This document shows, piece by piece, positions 1-7,162 of a stretch of DNA of 12,022 bases. Location of the stretch: assembly GCA_947462115.1 (NCBI GenBank), contig CANHON010000114.1:1-12022 (forward strand), given 5' to 3'. The translations under genes were made by a program, and so were the position numbers. The stretch comes from Deltaproteobacteria bacterium (GTDB lineage Bacteria > Myxococcota_A > UBA796 > UBA2385). A model generated the notes under the pieces. It had not been told where the DNA came from, ran no database searches, and saw only the letters and a program-made list of their open reading frames with translations. The stretch's first letter is position 1. Each line of letters opens with the position of its first letter.

Positions 1-493
1 CAGCCCCACCACCGCCGAGCACGTCTGGGAGGAGCTCGGCCCCGCGCAGCGGGTGCTCGACGGCGGCCCCTGCGCGATCGGCGTGGAGAGCACCATCCTC
101 GACCTCACGGAGCCTGGCGGACCGCGGCTGCTGCGCCAAGGAGGCCTGCCCATCGAGGCCATCGAGGCCATCTGTGGGCCGATCCCCGCGGGCGCCCGCC
201 GCGCCTCCGGCACCTTGGCCGCCCACTACGCGCCGCGCACCGCCCTGCGCCTCTCCACCGCCCCCGAGGCCGAGGCGGAGGCCCTGCGCGCCGCCGGACT
301 GCGGGTGGGCCTGCTCCGCTGCGGGCCCGATCTCGACGACTATGCCCGGCGGCTCTACGCCGAGCTTCGGGCGATGGACGGCCTCGGGGTCGATATTTTG
401 GTCGCAGAGGCCGCGCCGGAGCGGGGCCTCGGCCGGGCGGTCAACGATCGCCTGCGCCGCGCGGTGACCGGCTCGGGACCGGCGAAGCGCTGA
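1..493 (+). CDS. sua5: L-threonylcarbamoyladenylate synthase, Sua5 type (3' part)
   Basis: The open frame enters from the left edge (first full codon at base 2) and ends at a TGA at 491-493, so the N-terminal part is missing; about 163 residues are visible. The fragment opens with SPTTAEHV and continues with GGPCAIGVEST and PRLLRQGG, typical of the end of the YrdC/TsaC catalytic domain. That domain makes threonylcarbamoyl-AMP from threonine, bicarbonate and ATP for the t6A37 modification of ANN-decoding tRNAs. The linker SGTLAAHYAPRT marks the longer Sua5 form, and the C-terminal Sua5 domain is recognised by LGRAVNDRLRRAV. This second domain looks shorter than usual: the stretch between GLLRCG and DLDDYARRLYAELRAMD seems to lack a couple of dozen residues. 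It converges with the next gene with 13 bases between the stops. The family call is secure; only the start is unknown. Confidence 0.93.
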   Translation, partial: SPTTAEHVWEELGPAQRVLDGGPCAIGVESTILDLTEPGGPRLLRQGGLPIEAIEAICGPIPAGARRASGTLAAHYAPRTALRLSTAPEAEAEALRAAGLRVGLLRCGPDLDDYARRLYAELRAMDGLGVDILVAEAAPERGLGRAVNDRLRRAVTGSGPAKR

Positions 494-506
494 ACGACGG
501 CGGTCT

Positions 507-2771
507 TTAGGGCGGCGCTGGGCGCGGCGCGCGGGCGGCCTGTCGCTCGGCCTCGCAGCGGGCCAAGGCCTCCCGGACCTCGGGCACCGCGCCGCCGCGC
601 TTGGATACGTTCACCAAAAAGGGCAGGGCCTGGGCGCAGCGGCCGGCCCGGGCCAACATCAGGCCAGCGAGGCCCCACGGGCGAAGATCGCCGTCCATCG
701 TCCGGGTCGCGGCCTCGTAGTGGCGCACCGCCGCGTCCACGTCGCCCGCGCGCTCATAGGCGAGGCCCAGCCACAGGTCGACGTCGGTGGCCTCCGTGCC
801 GACCAGGCGGGCGATCTTGAGGTGCTCCGCGCCCTCGGCCGGCGACCCGCCCTGGACCTGCGCGACGCCGAGCACGTAGTGCAGGTTGGGGTCGTTGGGC
901 GCGACCGCGAGGCCCCGGGTGGCCACGTCCACGACCGCGGCCTTGTCCTCCCGCTGCACATGGGTGGAGAGCTGGATGCGGTAGCCGCGGGGATCCCTCG
1001 GGTTCAGCGCGATCATCCGGCCGGCGTCCCGAAGCGCCGCCTCATCGTCGCGGACGAGGTGGGCCAGCGCCGCCGAATTGTTGAGCGCCATCATGTTGTC
1101 GGGCCACAGGCGCAGCAGCTCGGCCAGCACCGCGCGCGCGCGGGGGATGTCGCCGAGCTCGACGTGGGCCAGCGACAGGCCCAGCCGGGCGTCGGCCAGC
1201 CCCGGCTGCTCGGCGATCAGCGCCTCGAGCGCCCGCGCCCGCGCCTTGGGATCGCGCAGCAGCTCCGCCTCCCGGAGCGCGCGGAGGCGCATCACCTCGT
1301 CCCGCGGGTCGGTGCGCGCCCCCCCAGGCGGCGCGGGCGGGGCCTCGGTGAGGTAGCCGAGGGCGGCCAGACGGGCGGCCACCTCCGGGTCGAGCGGCCC
1401 GGCGCTCGCGGTCGGCGCGGCCTGAAGCTTCGCCACGGCGTCGCTCAGGCTCGGGGGCGCCGCGGCCTCCACCGTGCAGGCCGGGTCCTCCACCCAGCTG
1501 CAGGCCCGCGTCCACACGCCGGAGATCACGCGATGGGCGTCATCTTGGGCCATCCAGAGGGGTGAGGCGCCGAGGTGCAGCAGCGGGTACTGGGTCTCGG
1601 CCACCGCGGGGCGGGCCGCCAAGGCCGACAGCAGCGCGTCCGGCGAAGGGTCGCGAAGAAAGGGGCTGAGATCGAGGCCCTCGGTCTCAAACGGGAGGCC
1701 CGCCAGCCCCGCCAAGGTCGCCGCCAGGTCCAGGCCCGACACCGTCGGGGCCACCACCCGCGCGGCCTTGGGGGCGTCGGGAACAGCGTCCAGCAGCAGC
1801 TCCGCGTCGGCCCCCGCGGGCTGGCCCAGCGTGGGGAGGCCCGGTCGCGGGGCTGGCAGCTCCAGCGGACCCGCGAGCCCGCCGGGCGGCCGAATGATGA
1901 GCGGCACCCGGGTGATGGCGCGGCCCAGCAGGAGCCCGTGGTGGCGCTCGCCCTCGGACCACAGGCCCTCGCCGTGATCGGCCGTCACGACGATGGCGGC
2001 ATCTGGCCCGGCCATCTCCACCAGCCGCCGCAGGTGACCGTCGGCCCGGCTCACGTCGCCCCGGTAGGGATCCCCGGGGCCCGCCGCCCACGGCGCGTGG
2101 GGGTCGAACAGGTGCACCCACAAGAAGCGCGGCTCACCCGAGCGCGCCGCCGACTCCCACCAAGCGACGGCGGCGTTGACGACCTCAGCTGCTGGGAGCT
2201 CCACTTCGCCAAAAGCGCCGGCTCGGCTCACGTCCTGCGGCCGGAAGGGCGATCGGTAGAGCTCAAAGCCGCGGTCGAGGCCCCAGGCCGCGTCGAGCAC
2301 GTAGGCGCTGACGAAGGCCCCGGTGCGGTAACCGCCGCCCCGCAGGTGCTCGGCCAGGGTGGGAACAGCGTCTGGCAGGCGCATCGCACCGTTGTCCCGC
2401 AGGCCGTGGGTCGCGGGCGACCGGCCCGTCAGCAAGGTCGCGTGCGAGGGCAAGGTCAGCGGCGCGACGGCGTGGGCCTCGCGGAACAGCGCGCCCTCCG
2501 CCGCCAGGGCGTCGAGGGTGGGCGTGCTGGCCAGCGGGTCGCCGTAGGCGCCGACCCGATCGGCGCGCAGCGTGTCGATGGTGACGAAAACGATGTCTGG
2601 GTGGTCACTGTCGCGGCCAGCCGGGGCAGGTCCGACCGGGGGCGCCTCGGGCTCCCCGCAGCCGACCAGGGCGAGCAGCCAGAGCCCGCCCGCGGCCCGA
2701 CGCGCCCGCGCGCACCGCCTGTCGCGCGCGCCGCCCCGTCCGTCTGCCTTCGCCACGCTCCCGCCGACCAT
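507..2771 (-). CDS. Sulfatase/alkaline-phosphatase superfamily lipoprotein with C-terminal TPR repeats
   Basis: A 754-residue protein. An Arg-rich N-terminus and short hydrophobic stretch end in a lipobox, LVGC, with Cys38 as the predicted lipidated residue, so it is likely anchored at the envelope. The sulfatase fold spans about 58-380: IVFVTIDTLRADR holds metal ligand Asp66, LWVHLFDPHAPW lies at 217-228, and VVTADHG carries Asp265/His266. The nucleophile loop reads TLPSHATLLTG (106-116). Where true sulfatases have Cys or Ser (converted to formylglycine), this protein has Thr106, as in alkaline-phosphatase relatives such as phosphoethanolamine transferases and LtaS. Sulfate-ester hydrolysis is therefore doubtful, and phosphate-ester chemistry is an alternative (inference). 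The motif LAALGYL (468-474) precedes a TPR region at about 500-740. The ATG is preceded by GAGGAG (2777-2782). The gene is divergent from selD. The fold is secure; the substrate is unknown. Confidence 0.88.
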   Translation of the reverse strand: MVGGSVAKADGRGGARDRRCARARRAAGGLWLLALVGCGEPEAPPVGPAPAGRDSDHPDIVFVTIDTLRADRVGAYGDPLASTPTLDALAAEGALFREAHAVAPLTLPSHATLLTGRSPATHGLRDNGAMRLPDAVPTLAEHLRGGGYRTGAFVSAYVLDAAWGLDRGFELYRSPFRPQDVSRAGAFGEVELPAAEVVNAAVAWWESAARSGEPRFLWVHLFDPHAPWAAGPGDPYRGDVSRADGHLRRLVEMAGPDAAIVVTADHGEGLWSEGERHHGLLLGRAITRVPLIIRPPGGLAGPLELPAPRPGLPTLGQPAGADAELLLDAVPDAPKAARVVAPTVSGLDLAATLAGLAGLPFETEGLDLSPFLRDPSPDALLSALAARPAVAETQYPLLHLGASPLWMAQDDAHRVISGVWTRACSWVEDPACTVEAAAPPSLSDAVAKLQAAPTASAGPLDPEVAARLAALGYLTEAPPAPPGGARTDPRDEVMRLRALREAELLRDPKARARALEALIAEQPGLADARLGLSLAHVELGDIPRARAVLAELLRLWPDNMMALNNSAALAHLVRDDEAALRDAGRMIALNPRDPRGYRIQLSTHVQREDKAAVVDVATRGLAVAPNDPNLHYVLGVAQVQGGSPAEGAEHLKIARLVGTEATDVDLWLGLAYERAGDVDAAVRHYEAATRTMDGDLRPWGLAGLMLARAGRCAQALPFLVNVSKRGGAVPEVREALARCEAERQAARAPRPAPP

Positions 2772-2781
2772 CCCCGCTCCT

Positions 2782-2797
2782 CGGGGCGCAGGCCCCG
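2782..2797 (-). other. Small hairpin in the sulfatase-gene leader
   Basis: A perfect 6-bp inverted repeat with a 4-base loop (arms 2782-2787 and 2792-2797) lies just upstream of the sulfatase-like gene. In the transcript its 3' arm ends on the first base of the GAGGAG ribosome site. It could dampen translation, but a 6-bp GC stem is easy to obtain by chance in DNA this GC-rich. Confidence 0.25.
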
Positions 2798-2858
2798 CTC
2801 CACCCTATCCTCTGGCCCCTGTGCGCTGGCGTCGGGGGTGCTAGGAGCGCCGGTCCCC

Positions 2859-2872
2859 ACCGCCCGGAGCCC
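2859..2872 (+). promoter_or_regulatory. selD ribosome-binding region (14-base leader shared with the lipoprotein gene)
   Basis: ACCGCCCGGAGCCC includes GGAG at 2866-2869, five bases before the selD ATG. The same 14 bases occur at 8992-9005, six bases (GGAG to ATG) before the lipoprotein start chosen here. The match supports both start choices. Confidence 0.55.
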
Positions 2873-2874
2873 CC

Positions 2875-3924
2875 ATGACGACCTCGACGGACGGCGCGCC
2901 GCGCCTCACCTCCCTCGCCCACGGCGGCGGCTGCGGCTGCAAGATCGGCCCGGCGGTGCTCGCGGAGCTGCTCCGAGGCCTGCCCCGCGGACCGCGCCCC
3001 GAGGCGCTGCTGGTCGGCGCCGAGACCAGCGACGACGCGGCGATCTGGCAGATTGACGCGCAGCGCGCCATTGTCAGCACCACCGACTTCTTCATGCCCA
3101 TCGTGGACGACCCCTTCGACTTCGGTCGGATCGCGGCCACCAACGCGCTGTCCGACGTCTGGGCCATGGGCGGGGTCCCGCTGTTCGCGCTGGCCTTGCT
3201 GGGCATGCCCATCCAAGTGCTCGCCCCCAGCGTGATCTCCGCCATCCTCGCGGGCGGGGCCGCGGCCTGCGCGGCGGCCGGGGTGCCCGTGGCCGGCGGC
3301 CACTCCATCGACTCGGTCGAGCCCATCTACGGCCTCGCCGTGACCGGCATGGTCGAGCTGAGCCACCTCCGGCGCAACGCCGCCGCCCAGCTCGGCGATC
3401 AGCTCATCCTCGCCAAGCCCGTCGGGGTCGGCGTGCTCTCCGCCGCCTTCAAGAAGGGCGCGCTGGACGCCGATGGCTACGCCACCCTGCTCGCGATGAC
3501 CACCCAGCTCAACGCGGTGGGGCACCGCCTCGCCGGGCTGCCGGGCCTGCACGCCATGACCGACGTGACCGGCTTCGGGCTGCTCGGTCACCTCTCCGAG
3601 ATGGCGCGCGGCGCCGACCTCCACATGGCGGTGTCGGTGGCCGAGGCCCCGGTGCTGCCCCTGGCGCGCGCCCTGCGAACGGCCGGCTTTGTCACCGGCG
3701 CTTCCGGTCGAAACTGGACCGCGGTGTCGGGGCTGGTCGAGGGCGAGCTGAGCCCGATCGACCGCGACCTGCTCACCGACCCCCAAACCGCCGGCGGCCT
3801 GCTGATCGCCGTCGCCGAAAATACCGTGGAGGAGGCCATGATGATGCTGAAGGACGCGGGCTTCCCCGAGGCCCGATGCTTCGGCGAGGCGGTGGGCGCC
3901 GGGGCCAAGATCAGCCTGCGCTGA
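2875..3924 (+). CDS. selD: Selenide, water dikinase (selenophosphate synthetase), Cys form
   Basis: A 349-residue protein of normal family length. It uses ATP and selenide to make selenophosphate, the selenium donor for selenocysteine and for 2-selenouridine in tRNA. The active-site segment HGGGCGCKIGP carries Cys20 (codon TGC at 2932-2934, not a Sec TGA) and Lys23, equivalent to Cys17 and Lys20 of E. coli SelD. Metal- and nucleotide-binding segments follow: SDDAAIW with Asp54, TTDFFMPIVDDPFDFGRIAA, NALSDVWAMGG with Asp94, and MTDVTGFGLLGHL with Asp230. The ATG has a well-placed GGAG. No selA, selB, tRNA-Sec, mnmH or evident selenoprotein gene is in the window, so the selenium product made here cannot be told. 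The gene is divergent from the sulfatase-like gene (103 bases between starts) and converges on a membrane-protein gene. Confidence 0.97.
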   Translation: MTTSTDGAPRLTSLAHGGGCGCKIGPAVLAELLRGLPRGPRPEALLVGAETSDDAAIWQIDAQRAIVSTTDFFMPIVDDPFDFGRIAATNALSDVWAMGGVPLFALALLGMPIQVLAPSVISAILAGGAAACAAAGVPVAGGHSIDSVEPIYGLAVTGMVELSHLRRNAAAQLGDQLILAKPVGVGVLSAAFKKGALDADGYATLLAMTTQLNAVGHRLAGLPGLHAMTDVTGFGLLGHLSEMARGADLHMAVSVAEAPVLPLARALRTAGFVTGASGRNWTAVSGLVEGELSPIDRDLLTDPQTAGGLLIAVAENTVEEAMMMLKDAGFPEARCFGEAVGAGAKISLR

Positions 3925-3981
3925 GACCCGGCCGCACGAGCCGCATCTTTCACGCCCCTTTGACCGGGCCCAGCGGTCTAC

Positions 3982-4007
3982 CCACCGGAGGTCTCGGGCT
4001 CCGGTGG
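3982..4007. terminator. Hairpin between convergent genes, candidate bidirectional terminator
   Basis: The perfect inverted repeat CCACCGGAG / CTCCGGTGG (3982-3990 and 3999-4007) has an 8-base loop. It sits in the 104-base gap between the stops of selD and the convergent membrane-protein gene, where a shared terminator is expected. Neither side has a T-tract, so it does not fit the classical rho-independent model; it could instead act as a 3'-end stabilising or pause structure. Confidence 0.5.
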
Positions 4008-4028
4008 CGCGGGGGGCGCGGCCGCGGC

Positions 4029-5513
4029 CTAGGGCACCGACCAGGTGAAGGTGCGCCCTGCCGCCACATCTTCCTCGTGGGCCGCCGAGCAGGCGTCGAG
4101 GCGGAAGTCGATCCGCTCCCCCCGCAGCATCGCCGCGGGGGACTCGTCGGCCTGGACCGCCACGCGCCAGCGCGCCACCGGTGAGAGGTAGCTCGGCACG
4201 ATGCCCAGCACGATCGCCAACAACAGCCCGATCACCGCGAGGGGGCGCAGGCGCTTGGGCACGAGGCCCGCCCGTCCGCTGGCGGCGACCGCCCAGGCGA
4301 GGCCGAGGACCACCGGGGCGCCCGACAGGCCCACCGAGTAGTAGCGGGGGTGCCCGAGCACGGTGGCGGCGGTCTTGACGGAGAGGGCGTAGGGGACCAA
4401 CAGGAGCAGCCCGAGGACGAGCTTGGGCTGCCGAAGCCGACCGACGACGCCGAGGATCAGGGCGCCGCTGACCAAGGACACCCACGGATCAAACTGGCGT
4501 TTGCGGTGGAGCTCGACCTCCCACAGCTCGGAGATCTCGGGGGGCAAGGTGGACAAGATCGCCCGCGCTTGACGGAGGGTCTCGGGGATCTGGCTCAGCG
4601 GGCTGCGGCCCCAGAAGAAGTCGCTGGTGGGGCGCGGCACCACCGCGGCGAGCTCGGGCAGGTCGCGAAGGGCGTCCTGCACGAAGAAGTAGGTCTGGAA
4701 GTCGAGGCCGGGGATGCCGTTGACCGCGAAGGGCTGGGCGATCCGGTAGCTGACCCACACCGGGGCGAAGAGCCCGGCGAGGCGGAGCAGCCGCCAGAGG
4801 GGCGCCAGCGCCGCGCCCGGGCGCCGAAGCGACCAAGGGCCGCCGATGACCAGCCCGAGAGAGGCCACCGAGAGGGCGGTCAGCGCGAAGTAGAGGCTGC
4901 GCACGTCCATCAGCAGCGCGAGCCCGACGCCCGCGCCGCAGAACAAGGCCGACCAGACCGTCGGGAAGCGCACGCACAGGGCCGCCCCGGCGCAGGCCAA
5001 GGCGCCGGTGGCCACGCTGCCGGGGTAGAAGCTGGTGGTGCGGGCGAGCGCGACGATCGGCGCGAAAAAGCCCATCGACAAGGCCATCGCGACGCCCGCC
5101 ACCCGCCCGTGGAGGGCCCGGCCCCACAGGTACATCGCGCCGCCCACGACGCCGCTCGAGAGGGCCGCGGCGAGTGTGAGGCCGCCGATCACGCCGAAGC
5201 GCGCGCTCAGGAGCATCGGCAACATGCCGCCGAACCAGCCCCGGTGCAGGTTCACGGTGGCCTGCCGCTCCCGCAGGCCGAGCACCAGATCGCAGTACTG
5301 GAAGAAGTCCGAGGAGGTGAGCCCAAAACCCCGGAGGTGGTAGCGGGGGAGCCACCACGCGCAGAGCAGCAGCGAGGCCGCGCCCGCGAGCAGCGCGAAG
5401 AGCACGTCCCGGTGATGGAAGGGCTTTTGGTCATCCGCGGGCACCCCGCCCACGAGCCGCGCCGCCACGAGCAGGGCCACAACGCCTTGTAGGCCTGTCC
5501 ATCCGTCCAACAT
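4029..5513 (-). CDS. Multipass membrane protein, GT-C glycosyltransferase-like
   Basis: A 494-residue, strongly hydrophobic protein with roughly 11-12 predicted membrane segments by eye, including about 7-23, 36-54, 98-129, 136-160, 165-182, 188-225, 243-258, 344-361, 365-383, 389-411 and 424-440. A hydrophilic loop spans about 259-343 and a soluble tail follows 441. An acidic motif SSDFFQYCD (67-75) lies in the first large loop, and HPRYY (388-392) opens a late membrane segment. Both features, and the general layout, resemble GT-C fold glycosyltransferases (ArnT/PMT-like), which move sugars from polyprenyl-phosphate donors outside the inner membrane. No family is firmly recognised, so donor and acceptor are unknown. 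The ATG has GGAGG at 5517-5521, rather close at three bases. It lies 122 bases downstream of the lyase pair on the same strand and may be the last gene of that operon or separately transcribed. Confidence 0.6.
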   Translation of the reverse strand: MLDGWTGLQGVVALLVAARLVGGVPADDQKPFHHRDVLFALLAGAASLLLCAWWLPRYHLRGFGLTSSDFFQYCDLVLGLRERQATVNLHRGWFGGMLPMLLSARFGVIGGLTLAAALSSGVVGGAMYLWGRALHGRVAGVAMALSMGFFAPIVALARTTSFYPGSVATGALACAGAALCVRFPTVWSALFCGAGVGLALLMDVRSLYFALTALSVASLGLVIGGPWSLRRPGAALAPLWRLLRLAGLFAPVWVSYRIAQPFAVNGIPGLDFQTYFFVQDALRDLPELAAVVPRPTSDFFWGRSPLSQIPETLRQARAILSTLPPEISELWEVELHRKRQFDPWVSLVSGALILGVVGRLRQPKLVLGLLLLVPYALSVKTAATVLGHPRYYSVGLSGAPVVLGLAWAVAASGRAGLVPKRLRPLAVIGLLLAIVLGIVPSYLSPVARWRVAVQADESPAAMLRGERIDFRLDACSAAHEEDVAAGRTFTWSVP

Positions 5514-5599
5514 CCGCCTCCGCCTCGAGCCGCTCGCCCGGCTGGGGCGATGCGCGGCGACCGCGGGAGCTTAGGCGAAGTGGCTCGGGCGCGGGGCCC

Positions 5600-5640
5600 T
5601 CACCGCGTCCTTCACCGCGTCCATTACCGCGTCCCTTACC
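5600..5640. repeat. 12-bp tandem repeat running across the stop codon of the downstream lyase gene
   Basis: Three full copies of a 12-bp unit (TCACCGCGTCCT, TCACCGCGTCCA, TTACCGCGTCCC) are followed by a partial fourth, TTACC. On the coding (minus) strand each unit begins with a stop codon in the frame of the lyase gene. This gives TAA, TAA, TGA and TGA at exactly 12-base intervals, the first being the gene's real stop at 5636-5638. The array probably arose by slippage duplication of the gene's last bases. The remaining sequence between the membrane-protein start and this point shows no gene. Confidence 0.8.
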
Positions 5641-7162
5641 AAGGGAGCGTCGCCGGCGCCCCGGGGGCAGGCGACGCGATCCCCAGCGCCCCGGCCCGGA
5701 CCAAGCGCCCGACGGCCGACAGCTCGGGGTGCAGCACGCCATCGTCCTCCCAGTACCGAACGACCTCCCGCACCCGCGCCCGCAGCGCTTCGACCCCGGG
5801 GGCCAGCGGGCCGTGGGGGGCCTCGCCCGCGCCGCTCAGCCGAAGGTCGAGGGCCTGGGCCGCCAACAGGGCCTCGATGCCCACGATGTCGGCCACGCAC
5901 TCCACCACCTCCAGCGCGCCGCGGGCGGCGATGGGCCCCATGCTGACGTGATCTTCGTGGTGCTGCACGGTGGGGATGCTGTCCACGCTGGCGGGGTGCG
6001 CGAGGCCCTTGCACTCGCTGGCCAGGCTGGCGGCGGTGTACTGGGCGAGCATAAAGCCAGAATTGAGGCCGGTTCCCGCCACCAAGAAGCTCGGCAGATC
6101 CGAGCTGAGCTGCCCGTAGGTGAGCCGGAAGGTGCGGCGCTCGGAGATGGTCGCGAGCTGGGTGAGCGCCACCTTGAGGTGGTCCATGCACAGCCCCAGG
6201 CTGGCCCCGTGGAAGTTGCCGGCCTCGACCACCTCGGGCGTCGGCCCCTCTCCCCAGAAGCACAGCGGGTTGTCCGAGACGCCGCCCAGCTCGGCCTCCA
6301 CCACCGCCCGGGCGCTGGCGATGGCGTCCGCGGCGGCGCCGAGCACCTGAGGAGCGCAGCGCAGCGAGAAGGCGTCGGCGGGGCGCCCCGTGGCCACGAG
6401 CACGCTCCCGCTGAGGCGGCCGGCCAGCCGCGCGCCGACCCGGGCGACGCCGGGGTGCCCCCGGAGCTGGAGGGCGCGGGCGTCGATGCATCCCGGCTCG
6501 GCCCGGAGCGCCTCGAAGGTCATGGCGGTGGCCTCCAGCGCGGCGTCCAGCACCCGCTCGGCCCGAACGACCGCGAGGGCGGCGAGCGCGGCCGTGAGGC
6601 TCACCCCGTTGATGAGGGCGAGGGCCTCTTTTTGGGTGGGCCGAAAGACCGGAATACCCTCCACCACGCCATTGAGCCCCGCTGCCACCCGCGCGATGTG
6701 GGCCATGGGCGCGAGGTCCCCCGCGGCGCCGACGCTGCCTTGGCTCGGCACGACCGGGTGCACCCCGGCGTTGAGCATGGCGAGGAGCACCTCGACCGCC
6801 GCCGGCCGAACGCCGGAGACGCCGTGCAGCAGCACGTTGGCCCGCGCCGCCATCGCCGCCCGAACCACCTCGCGCGGCAGCGGATCGCCCACCCCAGCGC
6901 AGTGGCCGAGGATGAAGGCGGCGGGCAGCGCGTCGGAGTGGAGCTGATCGGCGTGGGCGCCGACCAGCCACTGGCGCTTCTGCTGGAGCACCGCGCCGTC
7001 CCAGCCGCGGAGGGCGGAGAGGGCCGCAGGGTCGGCCACCACCGGCGCGCCGTGGGCGATGGCCAGCAGCGCCTCGCAGCGGAGCGGACCGCCGCTGAGC
7101 ACGACGGGCGCGGCCGCGCTCAAGGGTCCGCGGGGCTCTCGATGGAAAAGGGGCGCGCTCAT
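5636..7162 (-). CDS. Aromatic amino acid ammonia-lyase family protein with degenerate active site
   Basis: A 508-residue member of the HAL/PAL fold, recognised by GVGDPL, HGVSGVRP, the GDLAPMAH segment, INGVSLT (181-189), FSLRCAPQVLGA, NFHG (316-319), ISERRTFRL, GLNSGFM and EDHVSMG. Normal members build the MIO cofactor from an internal Ala-Ser-Gly. Here the tripeptide is Ala146-Ala147-Gly148 (codon 147 is GCG, bases 6722-6724), so the essential serine is absent. The catalytic YGxxTGFG lid motif aligns with AVLQQKRQ (57-64), the pocket Gln is Ala262 and the pocket Tyr is Phe265. His87, Asn185, Arg268, Phe317 and Glu403 remain. Classical ammonia elimination is unlikely; a partner or regulatory subunit of the upstream lyase is inferred. 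The chosen ATG overlaps that gene's TGA (ATGA); an in-frame start 23 codons earlier would lie inside it. The frame is intact, so this is not an obvious pseudogene. Confidence 0.88.
   Translation of the reverse strand: MSAPLFHREPRGPLSAAAPVVLSGGPLRCEALLAIAHGAPVVADPAALSALRGWDGAVLQQKRQWLVGAHADQLHSDALPAAFILGHCAGVGDPLPREVVRAAMAARANVLLHGVSGVRPAAVEVLLAMLNAGVHPVVPSQGSVGAAGDLAPMAHIARVAAGLNGVVEGIPVFRPTQKEALALINGVSLTAALAALAVVRAERVLDAALEATAMTFEALRAEPGCIDARALQLRGHPGVARVGARLAGRLSGSVLVATGRPADAFSLRCAPQVLGAAADAIASARAVVEAELGGVSDNPLCFWGEGPTPEVVEAGNFHGASLGLCMDHLKVALTQLATISERRTFRLTYGQLSSDLPSFLVAGTGLNSGFMLAQYTAASLASECKGLAHPASVDSIPTVQHHEDHVSMGPIAARGALEVVECVADIVGIEALLAAQALDLRLSGAGEAPHGPLAPGVEALRARVREVVRYWEDDGVLHPELSAVGRLVRAGALGIASPAPGAPATLPW

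Noticed and set aside
2932..2940. Selenocysteine codon in the SelD active site
   Set aside because: Both active-site codons are TGC, so this is the cysteine form.
3962..3978. Second small inverted repeat GACCG/CGGTC beside the intergenic hairpin
   Set aside because: A 5-bp stem is too short to stand out in sequence this GC-rich.
2605..4485. A 626-codon minus-strand frame across selD
   Set aside because: It overlaps selD, the hairpin region and the membrane-protein gene, and has composition typical of an antisense shadow with no homology visible.
5571..5625. A 17-codon ORF whose ATG overlaps one of the repeat stop codons (TAATG), encoding a peptide starting MDAVKDAVR
   Set aside because: It comes from reading the 12-bp repeat in another frame. 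It has no ribosome site of its own and is too short to support as a gene.
5600..5640. Possible CRISPR or phage attachment repeat
   Set aside because: The units are only 12 bp, directly adjacent without spacers, and there is no tRNA or integrase nearby.
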